Source of the DNA: Novosphingobium album (ex Liu et al. 2023)
GTDB lineage: Bacteria > Pseudomonadota > Alphaproteobacteria > Sphingomonadales > Sphingomonadaceae
DNA length: 64,000 nucleotides
NCBI RefSeq assembly: GCF_029076845.1
Contig: NZ_JARESE010000041.1
Span: 29,667-93,666, forward strand
Direction: 5' to 3'
Part shown: one piece after another, positions 52,856-61,790 of the stretch
How the letters are laid out: each line of letters starts with the position of its first letter
Position numbering within the stretch: the first letter of the stretch is position 1
Program-made: the position numbers and the translations under genes
Notes under the pieces: generated by a model
What the model saw: the letters and a program-made list of their open reading frames with translations, nothing else
Databases searched by the model: none
What the model was told of the DNA's origin: nothing

Positions 52856-55309
52856 ATGATGAGCCTGAAGCGGCGTCCCACCATCGGCAGCAGCGCGCTT
52901 GCGCTCAGCCTGCTCGTCACCGCCGCGTCGCTTTTCGCCAGCGTGCGCGGGGACGAGCCGGCCGATGCGGCCCAGCCGCGGCCCGCCGCGTTCGCCGATG
53001 CCGCCGAAGCCGGGCCGCCGGCCATGCTTGAGCAGTATTGCGCGCGCTGCCACAACGATATCGACATGGTCGCCAGGCTGTCGGTGGAGGACTTGCGCCG
53101 CGCCGACCTGGGCCAGGGCCGGCATAACGAAGCCTGGGAGAAGATCCTGCGCCGCGTCCGGCTGGACGAGATGCCGCCGCATGGCAAGGCCCAGCCCGAT
53201 CCCGCGACGCGCGCGGCTTTCCTGGCCTGGCTGGAAACCGCGCTCGATGCCTATGCCGCCGCGCATCCCGATCCCGGCCGGGCGACGATCCGCCGGCTCA
53301 ATCGCGTCGAATACGCCAATGCGGTGCGCGACCTGCTGGCGCTGAACGTCGATTTCAGCCGCGAGCTGCCGCAGGACAATTCGGGCTATGGCTTCGACAA
53401 TATCGCCGATGTGCTCAGCGTCTCGCCCACGCTGATGGAGCGCTATGTCGCGGTGGCCGGCAAGATCGGCCGGCTGGCGACGGGGCTGACCTCGACGCGC
53501 GAATTCGTCACCACCTATGAAGTGCCCAAGGACGGCTCGGTGATGAATTCCGGCCGCCCCGCCTATAACGAACGGGCCAGCGAGCTGCTGCCGCTCGGCT
53601 CGCGCGGGGGCGGCGCGTTCCGATACTACGCCCGCTATGACGGCGAATACGAGATCAGCGCCTATCTCAACGCCAATACCAACAACGAGACCGACCGGCT
53701 GGCCGAAGACAAGGTGAGCCTGCGCGTGCCGCTCAAGGCCGGATCGCATGTGATCGGCATGTCGTTCCGCCGCGAGATCGCGCCGGACGAAAGCGTGCAG
53801 ACGCTGCGCAACACGCTCGATGTCGTGCCGCTGCCGCTCGATCCGCCGAAGATGCTGCCGCTGGACGTCTGGGTGGATGGCGCGCGCGTCAGGCAGCTTG
53901 GCGTGCCGTCCTACCGGATGCATCCGCGCTATTCGCAGCGGAACTTCCCGCGCGACGTGCTGGAGATCGAGGTGGCGGGCCCCTTCGCCGCCGCCGGCGC
54001 CGGCGACACCCCCAGCCGCCGGCGCATCTTTGTGTGCCGGCCCCGGCGCGCGGCGATGGAAGAAGCCTGCGCGCGCCAGATCGTCGCCGCGCTGGCCCGC
54101 CGGGCCTATCGCCGTCCCGTGACCGAGGCGGACCTGGCCCCGCTGCTGCGCATCTATGCCGCCGAGCGCGCGGGATCGGATTTCGCGCATGGCGTGGAAG
54201 CGGCGGTCGAGGCGATCCTGGTCTCGCCGTACTTCCTCTTCCTGGTCGAGCAGGACCCGCAAGGCAGCGCGCCGGGCAGCGTCCATCGCCTCGGCGACCT
54301 GGAACTCGCCTCGCGCCTCTCGTTCTTCCTGTGGAGCAGCATTCCCGACGATACCCTGCTCGATCTGGCCGAGCAGGGCCGGCTGCGCGACCCCGCCGTA
54401 CTCGACGCACAGATCACGCGGATGCTGGCCGATCCGCGTGCCGCGGCGCTAACCACCAATTTCGCCGGGCAATGGCTGTACTTGCGCAATCTGGACCAGC
54501 AGCGCCCCGATATCGCCGTGTTCCCGCGCTTCGACACGCGGCTGCGCGGGGCGATGGCCAGCGAGACCGAGATGTTCTTCAGTTATGTGCTGAAGACCAA
54601 CCGCAGCGTGCTCGATTTCATCGCCGCCGATTACACCTTCCTCAACCAGCGGCTGGCCGAGCATTACGGCATTCCCGGCGTCAACGGCACCGCGTTCCGC
54701 AAGGTCAGCCTTGATCCGGCGTGGCATCGCGGCGGATTGCTGGGGCAGGCCAGCATCCTGACGGTGACGTCCTACGGCAACCACACGTCGGTGGTGAAGC
54801 GCGGCAAATGGGTGCTCGACAACATGCTTGCCGCGCCCCCTCCCCCGCCGCCGCCCGACGTGCCCGCGCTGAAGGAAACGCACGACGGCCGGCTGCTGAC
54901 CGCGCGCGAACAACTGGAACTGCACCGCACCAACCCGACTTGTGCCGCCTGCCATGTGAAGATGGACCCGCTGGGCTTCGCGCTCGAAAATTTCGACGCG
55001 ATCGGCGGCTATCGCACGCGCGACGCGGGCCAGATGATCGACGTTGCGGCGAAAATGCCCGACGGCACGCAGTTCTCCGGGCTCACCGGCCTCCAGCAGA
55101 TCCTGCTGGACCGCAAGGACGAGTTCACCATGGCCTTCACCGAACGGCTGATGACTTATGCGCTGGCGCGCGGGATCAGCTCGCGCGACATGCCGGCGAT
55201 CCGCGCGATCACGCGCAAGGCCGCCGCCGACGGCTACCGCATCCAGACCATCGTCAAGGGCATCGTCACCAGCGATGCCTTCACTCTGCGAAAGACCCCT
55301 GACAGATGA
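52856..55309 (+). CDS. Exported PSCyt1/DUF1587-1595-1592-1588-1585 cytochrome protein
   Basis: An 817-residue protein with an N-terminal signal anchor (SSALALSLLVTAASLFAS). Heme motif 1 CARCH at 62-66 lies in a planctomycete-type cytochrome C domain; DUF1587 follows (TIRRLNRVEYANAVRDLLAL), then DUF1595/1592 (LARRAYRRPVTEADLAPLL, ELASRLSFFLWSSIPDDTLL) and DUF1588/1585 with motif 2 CAACH at 696-700 (MDPLGFALENFDAIGGYR). Such proteins occur with DUF1552 partners, as here. Function unknown; probably periplasmic redox. Confidence 0.9.
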   Translation: MMSLKRRPTIGSSALALSLLVTAASLFASVRGDEPADAAQPRPAAFADAAEAGPPAMLEQYCARCHNDIDMVARLSVEDLRRADLGQGRHNEAWEKILRRVRLDEMPPHGKAQPDPATRAAFLAWLETALDAYAAAHPDPGRATIRRLNRVEYANAVRDLLALNVDFSRELPQDNSGYGFDNIADVLSVSPTLMERYVAVAGKIGRLATGLTSTREFVTTYEVPKDGSVMNSGRPAYNERASELLPLGSRGGGAFRYYARYDGEYEISAYLNANTNNETDRLAEDKVSLRVPLKAGSHVIGMSFRREIAPDESVQTLRNTLDVVPLPLDPPKMLPLDVWVDGARVRQLGVPSYRMHPRYSQRNFPRDVLEIEVAGPFAAAGAGDTPSRRRIFVCRPRRAAMEEACARQIVAALARRAYRRPVTEADLAPLLRIYAAERAGSDFAHGVEAAVEAILVSPYFLFLVEQDPQGSAPGSVHRLGDLELASRLSFFLWSSIPDDTLLDLAEQGRLRDPAVLDAQITRMLADPRAAALTTNFAGQWLYLRNLDQQRPDIAVFPRFDTRLRGAMASETEMFFSYVLKTNRSVLDFIAADYTFLNQRLAEHYGIPGVNGTAFRKVSLDPAWHRGGLLGQASILTVTSYGNHTSVVKRGKWVLDNMLAAPPPPPPPDVPALKETHDGRLLTAREQLELHRTNPTCAACHVKMDPLGFALENFDAIGGYRTRDAGQMIDVAAKMPDGTQFSGLTGLQQILLDRKDEFTMAFTERLMTYALARGISSRDMPAIRAITRKAAADGYRIQTIVKGIVTSDAFTLRKTPDR

Positions 55310-55322
55310 AGGTTGGCGCGTC

Positions 55323-56663
55323 ATGAGGATCACCCGCAAGCCACTGAACCGCCGCACCGTGCTGCGCGGGATTGGCACGACGATGGCCCTGCCGTTCCTG
55401 GAAGCGATGATGCCCGGCGCCCGCGCGGCCGATATCGCCGCGCGGCCCAAGCGGCTGCAGGTGTTCTATTCGCCCAACGGCATGATGATGGAAAGCTTCC
55501 GCCCCGCCACCGTGGGCAGCGGCTTTGCCATGACGCCGACGCTCCAGCCGCTGGAGCCGTTCCGCGACCAGATCGCGGTGATCACCGGGCTGGGCCATCC
55601 GCAGGCGGCCGCGATGGGCGACCGGCCCGCCGGGCACGGCCGCTCCTGCCCCGCCTTCCTTACCGGCACGCATGTGCGCCAGACCGAAGGCAGCGACATC
55701 CGTTGCGCGGTCTCGATGGACCAGGTCTATGCCCGGCACCTGGGCGATGCCACGCAGCTCAGCTCGCTGGAACTGGGCATCGATCAGGCGAGCCTGCTGG
55801 GAAGCTGCGACATCGGCTATAGCTGCGCCTATACCAACGGCATCTCGTGGATGAATCCCACCGTGCCGATGCCTGTCACCGCCAATCCGCGCGACGTGTT
55901 CGAGCGGCTGTTCGGCGATGGCGACGCGCTGGACGAGAAGAGCCGCCTGGCCCAGCTTCGCCGGCAATCGAGCATCCTCGATTTCGTGATGGACGATGCC
56001 GCGCGCCTTTCCGGCCAGCTTGGCGCCGAGGATCGCCGCAAGCTCGACGAATATCTCGAAGCCAGCCGCGCCATCGAAAAGCGCATCCAGCGGGCCGGGG
56101 CTTCCGGCGGCGGCGCGCAGGCCGCGACGCTGGAGCGCCCGGCGGGAATGCCGGATTCGTTCGACGAGCACGTGCGCCTGATGATCGACCTGCAAGTGCT
56201 GGCGATGCAGGCGGACATCACCCGCGTGGGCAGCTTCATGATCGGGCGCGAGCTGAGCAACCGCACTTATCCCGAGATCGAGGTGCCGGATTCGCACCAC
56301 ATGCTCAGCCACCACGGCAAGAACCCGGACAAGATCGTCAAGCTGGCGCGGATCAACCGGCACCACATGGAATACTTCGCCTATTACCTGAAGCGGATGC
56401 GCGAGACGAGGGACGGCGAAGGATCGCTGCTCGATCGCACGCTGGTGATCCGCGGTTCCGCCTTTGGCGATCCCAACGATCACGATCACATGGACTTGCC
56501 GATCGTCGTCGCGGGCGGGCTTGTGAAAGGCGATCGCCATGTCGCGGTGGCCAAGGGCACGACGATGTCGAACCTGCTGCTTGCCGGGCTGCACCTGCTG
56601 GATGTCCCGGCCGCGTCCTTCGGCGACAGCACCGGGCCGCTCCGGGAACTGGCGCTTGCGTAA
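55323..56663 (+). CDS. Tat-exported DUF1552 protein
   Basis: A 446-residue protein with a twin-arginine signal (LNRRTVLRGIGTTMALPFLEAM). DUF1552 follows: RLQVFYSPNGMMMESFRP, GDRPAGHGRSCPAFLTG, CAVSMDQVYARHLGD and DSHHMLSHHGKNPDKI, with a fold related to the sulfatase/alkaline-phosphatase superfamily. It is 13 bases downstream of the DUF1592 gene, its usual partner. The ATG at 55323 is just before the twin-arginine region; a longer frame starts inside the upstream gene. Confidence 0.9.
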   Translation: MRITRKPLNRRTVLRGIGTTMALPFLEAMMPGARAADIAARPKRLQVFYSPNGMMMESFRPATVGSGFAMTPTLQPLEPFRDQIAVITGLGHPQAAAMGDRPAGHGRSCPAFLTGTHVRQTEGSDIRCAVSMDQVYARHLGDATQLSSLELGIDQASLLGSCDIGYSCAYTNGISWMNPTVPMPVTANPRDVFERLFGDGDALDEKSRLAQLRRQSSILDFVMDDAARLSGQLGAEDRRKLDEYLEASRAIEKRIQRAGASGGGAQAATLERPAGMPDSFDEHVRLMIDLQVLAMQADITRVGSFMIGRELSNRTYPEIEVPDSHHMLSHHGKNPDKIVKLARINRHHMEYFAYYLKRMRETRDGEGSLLDRTLVIRGSAFGDPNDHDHMDLPIVVAGGLVKGDRHVAVAKGTTMSNLLLAGLHLLDVPAASFGDSTGPLRELALA

Positions 56664-58080
56664 AGCGGCCGCTCCGATCCTGGCCGCCGCCGCGCTGCTG
56701 GCCGCGAGCGGCCCCGTGCTGGCCCGCCCGGCCGGCGACGACGGCGCGCGGGCCCGGGCGATCGGCGCCAACGACGTGGCGGGCGCGCAGGCCGCGCTGG
56801 CCGCCCATGCCGATCCCAACCAGCCGCAGGCTTACGGCGCGAGCCCGCTGGCCCTTGCGGTCGATACGCAGAACCCGGCGATGGTCGCCGCGCTGCTCGC
56901 CGCCGGGGCGAAGCCGAACACCGCCGATGTCGAAGGGATAACGCCGCTCGCACTCGCCTGCGAGCTGGGCGAGCCGGCCATCGTGACGCAGCTATTGGAT
57001 GCCCATGCCGGCGTGAAAGCGACCGCGCCCGACGGCACCACGCCGCTGGCGGTCTGCGCACGCTTCGGCGCGGCCGATGCCGTCGCGCGGATGCTGGCGA
57101 TGGGGGCCAGAGCAGACGCCGCCGACGCGCGCGGGCAGACGCCGCTGATGTGGGCCGCTTCGGCCGGCAAGACCGATACCATCGCCCTGCTGCTGAAAGC
57201 GGGCGCGGGGATCAACCGCGTTTCGGCGGGCGGCTTCACCCCGCTGTTCTTCGCGATCAAGAGCGGGGTGCCCGCCGCCACCGAGGCGCTGATCGCGGCC
57301 GGCGCGGACACCGCCCGGCGCGGGCCGGAGAATACCAGCGCGGCGCAGCTGGCGCTCTACCAGAAGAACTATGCCGCCGCCGCCATGCTGGTGGAGCGCG
57401 GCGCCGACCTGGCCGAGCGCGACCGCAACGGCAACCAACCGCTCCACGCGGCGGCGGCCGGCGGCGATACCGCGCTCGTCGCGCTGCTGCTGGCGCGGGG
57501 CGCGGATGCCAATGGCCTGACCGGCCCTTCGCGCATCACCTGGGTGACGGAGGCCAATTTCGGCGTACCCCCGCCGCCGGTGCCACCTACCCCGCCGCTG
57601 CTCTCGGCCGCCGAGGCCGGCCATGCGGCCGTGATGAAGCTGCTGGTGGATGCCGGCGCGCAGCCCGGCTTCGTCGCGGACAACGGCGCCAATGTCGTCA
57701 TCGCGGCGGCCAGGGGCGGCAGCGCCGCCGCGCTCGCCTATGCGCTCACTCTCGCGCCCGATGTCAACGTGGCGGACGCGAATGGCGACACGCCGCTGCA
57801 CTGGCTGCTGTTCAGCGGCAGCAAGCCCGAACTGGGTGCCATGCTGCGCATCCTGGCCGCGCACGGTGCGCGCGCGGACATCCAGGACAAGCGCGGCATC
57901 ACCGCCGCCCAGATCGCCGATGGCGGGCTGAGCGAGGTGAAAGCCCTGTTCGACGCCGCTTTCGCGGTGGGCGCCATGAAAGGCGGTGCCGGGAAAGAGG
58001 CCGCCAGTGAAAAAGGGGCTGGCCTCGCAGTGGCCGCTCAGGGCACAAGGCCTGACGCAGCCCAGACACCGCGACTCTGA
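56656..58080 (+). CDS. Exported ankyrin-repeat protein
   Basis: A 474-residue protein. TTG at 56656, overlapping the DUF1552 stop by 8 bases, gives a clean signal peptide (MRKAAAPILAAAALLAASGPVLA); no ATG fits. At least nine ankyrin-type repeats follow (e.g. GITPLALACELGEPAIVTQLLDA, GQTPLMWAASAGKTDTIALLLKAG, GNQPLHAAAAGGDTALVALLLARG), with a Pro-rich insertion PPPPVPPTPP near 300. It is probably a periplasmic scaffold for the DUF1592/DUF1552 proteins or their substrate. Confidence 0.88.
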   Translation: MRKAAAPILAAAALLAASGPVLARPAGDDGARARAIGANDVAGAQAALAAHADPNQPQAYGASPLALAVDTQNPAMVAALLAAGAKPNTADVEGITPLALACELGEPAIVTQLLDAHAGVKATAPDGTTPLAVCARFGAADAVARMLAMGARADAADARGQTPLMWAASAGKTDTIALLLKAGAGINRVSAGGFTPLFFAIKSGVPAATEALIAAGADTARRGPENTSAAQLALYQKNYAAAAMLVERGADLAERDRNGNQPLHAAAAGGDTALVALLLARGADANGLTGPSRITWVTEANFGVPPPPVPPTPPLLSAAEAGHAAVMKLLVDAGAQPGFVADNGANVVIAAARGGSAAALAYALTLAPDVNVADANGDTPLHWLLFSGSKPELGAMLRILAAHGARADIQDKRGITAAQIADGGLSEVKALFDAAFAVGAMKGGAGKEAASEKGAGLAVAAQGTRPDAAQTPRL

Positions 58081-58123
58081 TCGCGGCCCCATCGTTTCAA
58101 CACCTCTCACGCTGGATATTCGC

Positions 58124-58618
58124 ATGACTCGATCCAAGGCTCCCAAGTTCACGCAAATCGGCCTTGTCGTTGCCGCCGCCGTCACGGCGCTGGTAACGGC
58201 GGGCACGCTGGCGGCGGCCGCGCCCTCGCCCGCCGTCAAGACCGCGATCGCCACGCGGCAGGCCAATTTCAAGAAGATGGGCGCGGCGATGAAAACGCTG
58301 AACGAACAGCTCAAGGCCGATGCGCCCAACAAGGCGGCCATGGCTGGCGCGGCCAAGGCGCTGCTGGCCGCCGCGCGCGCGCAGCCCAAGCTGTTCCCCG
58401 CCGGCAGCGGCCCCTCCTCCGGCGTGAAGACCGAGGCCCTGGCCAATATCTGGACCGATCGCGCCACCTTCGATGGCCAGATGACCAAGCTGCTGGGCGA
58501 GGCCAACAAGCTGGTGGGCGCCACCAGCGGCGGCAACGCCGACGCGATCCGCGCGCAATACAAGGCCACCGGCGCCAGTTGCTCCAGCTGCCACCGCCAG
58601 TTCCGCGCCGACACCTGA
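58124..58618 (+). CDS. Cytochrome c' (CytC_2-type)
   Basis: A 164-residue protein with a signal peptide (TQIGLVVAAAVTALVTAGTLAAA), then a four-helix region with the heme motif CSSCH at 153-157 close to the C-terminus, the cytochrome c' arrangement (KATGASCSSCHRQFRAD). Periplasmic electron carrier. It is 43 bases downstream of the ankyrin gene, and cytochrome b561 follows 19 bases later, so the two probably form an electron route. Confidence 0.92.
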   Translation: MTRSKAPKFTQIGLVVAAAVTALVTAGTLAAAAPSPAVKTAIATRQANFKKMGAAMKTLNEQLKADAPNKAAMAGAAKALLAAARAQPKLFPAGSGPSSGVKTEALANIWTDRATFDGQMTKLLGEANKLVGATSGGNADAIRAQYKATGASCSSCHRQFRADT

Positions 58619-58637
58619 CGCATCGGAGCCCGCCGTC

Positions 58638-59330
58638 ATGACCGATACCGCCGCGTCCGCCAGCGCGCCGCGCTTTGCCCGGATCTGGGATGCCCCGGTC
58701 CGGCTGTTCCACTGGCTGCTCGTCGCGCTGATCGCCTTCTCCTGGTGGAGCGGCGAACAGCACGAGATGGATTGGCATCGCCTGTCGGGCTACAGCATCC
58801 TGGCGCTGCTGGTGTTCCGCCTGTTCTGGGGGTTCGCCGGCAGCCGGACGGCGCGCTTCGCGCAGTTCGTGCGCGGGCCGGGCGCGGTGCTCGCCTATGC
58901 ACGCAACATCGGCAGGCGCCCCTATGCGGGCAGCGACGGGCACAACGCGCTTGGCGGATGGAGCGTCATCCTGCTGCTGGCGGCGATCGCCGCGATGGTG
59001 ACGGCGGGGCTTTTCGCGGTGGATGTGGACGGGCTGGAATCAGGCCCGCTGGCCGATTACGTCAGCTTCGACCAGGGACGCGCGGCGGCCGAAGTCCACG
59101 AAGCGATGTTCAACGTGCTGCTGGCGCTCATCGCGCTGCATGTGCTGGCGATCCTGTTCTATCTCGTCTGGCACCGCCGCAACCTGATCCGCCCGATGGT
59201 CAGCGGCCGCCGCGCGCTGGACGCGACCGAGGCAGCGAGCGATCTGCGCTGGTCGCCATGGAAAGCCGCGCTCGGCGTGGTCCTAGCCGCGGCTTGCGCC
59301 TACGCCGTATCGCAGGGCCTGCGCTTCTGA
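58638..59330 (+). CDS. Cytochrome b561/Ni-hydrogenase-type cytochrome b
   Basis: A 230-residue four-helix membrane protein with candidate heme histidines in VRLFHWLL, DWHRLSGYSIL, GHNALGGWS and VHEAMFNVLLALIALHVLAILFYLVWHRR. It links the quinone pool to periplasmic c-type cytochromes and follows the cytochrome c' gene by 19 bases. It ends the operon that starts at 52856. Confidence 0.9.
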   Translation: MTDTAASASAPRFARIWDAPVRLFHWLLVALIAFSWWSGEQHEMDWHRLSGYSILALLVFRLFWGFAGSRTARFAQFVRGPGAVLAYARNIGRRPYAGSDGHNALGGWSVILLLAAIAAMVTAGLFAVDVDGLESGPLADYVSFDQGRAAAEVHEAMFNVLLALIALHVLAILFYLVWHRRNLIRPMVSGRRALDATEAASDLRWSPWKAALGVVLAAACAYAVSQGLRF

Positions 59331-59699
59331 GAGACTGGCGGCGAAGCGCGCGCCCTGCCCGAACGCGGCAAGGCCAGAGGCCGAGCCCGATGGCAACGCC
59401 TGTTAGGAAGTTGGCGCCTGTTAGGAAGTTGGCCACCCCGCACCGCCGCCCGATGGGCAAACCGGCGCTTGCCATGGTTAATTTCACCCAGCACGAAATT
59501 AGGCGACTTCGCAAGGGTCCATGCAGTAATCAAAATAACTATTACATGACATGTATAACCTAATATAGCATTTTTTCTTTATAGATCGCCAAATCCGTCG
59601 CGTTTTTTGGTAAATTTCCGTAACGTGACCGGCTGATCCTGTTATATCCCTCGATGATACCTGCCCGGAAGACAAAACTTCGGGTCGGGAATCACAACA
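59331..59699. other. Intergenic region with 18-bp tandem repeat and palindrome
   Basis: 369 bases. An 18-bp perfect tandem repeat CGCCTGTTAGGAAGTTGG lies at 59397-59414 and 59415-59432. From 59520 the sequence turns AT-rich, with a palindrome ACATGACATGT (59544-59554), so it is probably the promoter of the M48 protease gene. No gene is supported. Confidence 0.5.
59397..59432. repeat. 18-bp tandem repeat, two perfect copies
   Basis: CGCCTGTTAGGAAGTTGG twice in direct succession, 59397-59414 and 59415-59432, downstream of the cytochrome b561 gene. No function can be assigned. Confidence 0.75.
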
Positions 59700-60767
59700 A
59701 TGCCATTTGCACTTGCCAGCGCGCGCGCCTGGACGCGCGCCTTCGGGATCGGTTGCGCCGCGGCGCTGGCCGTTCTGCCCTGCATCGCGCAGGCCAATGC
59801 CGCGCCGCAAGCCGGCCGGTCGATCGACAACGAACTGCGCCTTCATGCGATCGCCTATCGCCTGGGCACCGCCAATGCCGCGCGCTGCACCGCGCCCGCG
59901 ATGCTGACCGGGATGATCCTGCATGATGTCGGCGCCTATGACGCCGGCACGCGCGCCGCAATCAGCCAGCGGCGCGGCCTGACTTACGGCTTTGGCGTGC
60001 GCAAGTTCGTCCCCGGCAGCCCCGCCGACCACGCCGGCATCCGCCCGGATGACGAGATCGTGGCGGTGAACGGCACGGACTTGCGCGATTTCGCCACGGA
60101 CGCGATCGCCGCGCGCGGCTCCTACGATCGCGTCGCCCGCTTCGAGGACTTTCTTTCGGCCGCGTTGCGCGACGGCCCCGCCACTTTGCGCATCCGGCAC
60201 GGATCGGACCAGCGCGACGTTACCATGACGGGCGAAGCGGCCTGCGGCGGCGAGCCCGTGCTGGTCAACAGCGGGGAACTCAACGCCTGGTCGGACGGCA
60301 AATATGTCGCAGTGACCACGCGGATGCTGGCCATGGCTGGCGACGATGCCGAACTGTCCTTCGTGGTCGCACACGAAATGGCACACAACGCGCTGCGCCA
60401 TGCCGAACGGCTGGGCCATTTCTCCCCCCTGCTCGCCGAATTCGGCCTGGGCGCCGGCAAAGTGAAGCAGACCGAAATCGAGGCCGACAAACTGGCGGTC
60501 GAAATGATGGCCAGCGCGCACTACGATCTGGCCGCCCCCGAACGCCTCCTGCGCCACGTCGGCAAATTCGACTTCCTCGATCTGGCAACCACGCACCCCG
60601 CGATCGGCAAACGCATCGAAATGGCGAATACCATGCGCCACCAGATCGAAACCACGCTCGCCGCCTCGACGGCCACGCAGCCGGCAACGGAAAGCGACGC
60701 CCCCGCAGGCGCGCTCGCGCTGGCGGACGCCATGACCGGCGGGTCAGGCAATCCGGTGAGCGTGTGA
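59700..60767 (+). CDS. M48 metallopeptidase with PDZ domain
   Basis: A 355-residue exported protease. A signal peptide (GIGCAAALAVLPCIAQANAAP) is followed by a PDZ-like domain (GVRKFVPGSPADHAGIRPDDEIVAVNG, about 95-175) and an M48 peptidase core: FVVAHEMAHNAL (HExxH) and the third ligand Glu in TEIEADKLAVEMM. Probably a periplasmic BepA/YggG-type quality-control protease. The ATG at 59700 follows GGTCGGGA. Confidence 0.9.
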   Translation: MPFALASARAWTRAFGIGCAAALAVLPCIAQANAAPQAGRSIDNELRLHAIAYRLGTANAARCTAPAMLTGMILHDVGAYDAGTRAAISQRRGLTYGFGVRKFVPGSPADHAGIRPDDEIVAVNGTDLRDFATDAIAARGSYDRVARFEDFLSAALRDGPATLRIRHGSDQRDVTMTGEAACGGEPVLVNSGELNAWSDGKYVAVTTRMLAMAGDDAELSFVVAHEMAHNALRHAERLGHFSPLLAEFGLGAGKVKQTEIEADKLAVEMMASAHYDLAAPERLLRHVGKFDFLDLATTHPAIGKRIEMANTMRHQIETTLAASTATQPATESDAPAGALALADAMTGGSGNPVSV

Positions 60768-61274
60768 AAGCCGAGGGTGCGTTACGGTGCCTTGGGAACG
60801 AAGAATATGTGCTGAAATATCGGAGACCAAACCCCGCGCGGCGAAGAAACAGTCCATTTCGGTGAGACTGTGCGACGGCAAATCGCAAGATATCGATGCA
60901 ACCGCCGCGGACCGTAGCCGAATGACCCCCGGTCCGGGCTCGGGCACAGCCCCAAAGGGGCTGAAAATCCTTCGGATATCGCGGGAGTTTGCCCGGCGTC
61001 ATGAGCCAGACGCGCGGAGCCGGGACCCTGGAACAGAGCGCATTCCCACGCGCCGGTGGACACCTGAAATACGCTTGTCTCGGCGGGCATCAGCCCGATG
61101 CTCTGCCAGGGGCGTCGCATCAACCGCCCCAAGGCGCAGCGATCATCGCAGCGACACAAACTGGGCGGAACGCCAAAAACGAAGCAGGCCAGAAACAATA
61201 GTTTCCGGCCTGCTTCGCGTTGAATATACTTCGCCCAAGCGCCATCAGGCGCCCGCAATGGCCATCAGATCACA
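60768..61274. other. Structured intergenic region, no gene seen
   Basis: About 500 bases. Short hairpins are present: CAGCCCC-AAA-GGGGCTG (around 60950-60967), directly followed by ATCC-TTC-GGAT. I looked for 6S, SRP, tmRNA and RNase P signatures on both strands and found none. A long open frame on the reverse strand (up to 61258) lacks family features. The region may hold an unrecognised small RNA. Confidence 0.35.
61180..61217 (-). terminator. Rho-independent terminator of the small secreted-protein gene
   Basis: CGAAGCAGGCC-GAAAC stem pairs with GTTTC-GGCCTGCTTCG around an AATA loop. On the reverse strand the stem is followed by GTTTTTGG, about 55 bases downstream of the stop at 61275. 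Confidence 0.75.
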
Positions 61275-61568
61275 TCAAGGGCTGGCAGGCCCATTCCCGT
61301 TGCCCGACGCTGCCGCAGCCGTCCCGCCAGCCGCCAACGCCGCAAGCGCACCCAACCCAAGAAAATTGGTCTTCTTCTTGACCTTGGGCTGCGCGGGCGT
61401 CTGCCCATCAGCCACTTGCCCGTCGGTGGTCTGCCCTTCCGGCGCGCCACCTTCCGTCGCCGGAGCCGCATTCACAAACGGCTTCGCCGCACCACCATCC
61501 GCCAGCGCCGGCACCGCCACCCCAAGCGTAACCACGCCAGCAGTCAGCCAAATTCCCTTGGTCATCAT
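61275..61568 (-). CDS. Small exported protein with C-terminal hydrophobic segment
   Basis: A 97-residue protein: signal peptide MMTKGIWLTAGVVTLGVAVPALA, a Gly/Gln-rich low-complexity middle (EGGAPEGQTTDGQVADGQTPAQP), a basic KVKKKTN and a C-terminal hydrophobic stretch FLGLGALAALAAGGTAAAA ending GNGNGPASP. Family unknown; resembles short membrane-anchored or surface peptides of sphingomonads. A clear intrinsic terminator downstream supports it as a real gene. The start is one of two adjacent ATGs at 61565-61568. Confidence 0.65.
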   Translation of the reverse strand: MMTKGIWLTAGVVTLGVAVPALADGGAAKPFVNAAPATEGGAPEGQTTDGQVADGQTPAQPKVKKKTNFLGLGALAALAAGGTAAAASGNGNGPASP

Positions 61569-61790
61569 AAACACTCCACTTGTGCATGCGCACAGGGGTT
61601 TCAATCACTCAAACCTTCTCACACCACCCTCACAAGTCAATCCGCGACTGATCCGAAGTGGAGGGTTGCGTTATCGGCAGTTTGCGGTGCCCCCGGGGGT
61701 GGGGAGGTGAGCAAGAAATGCAAAACAACCCCATGCACAGTAGAATTCCTCGCCTTGCTCAAGGCCGATTGCATCCCCACATGCGTAAAC

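Noticed and set aside
60768..61274. 6S, SRP or RNase P RNA gene
   Set aside because: Conserved cores of SRP and RNase P are absent, and no pattern certain enough for 6S was found.
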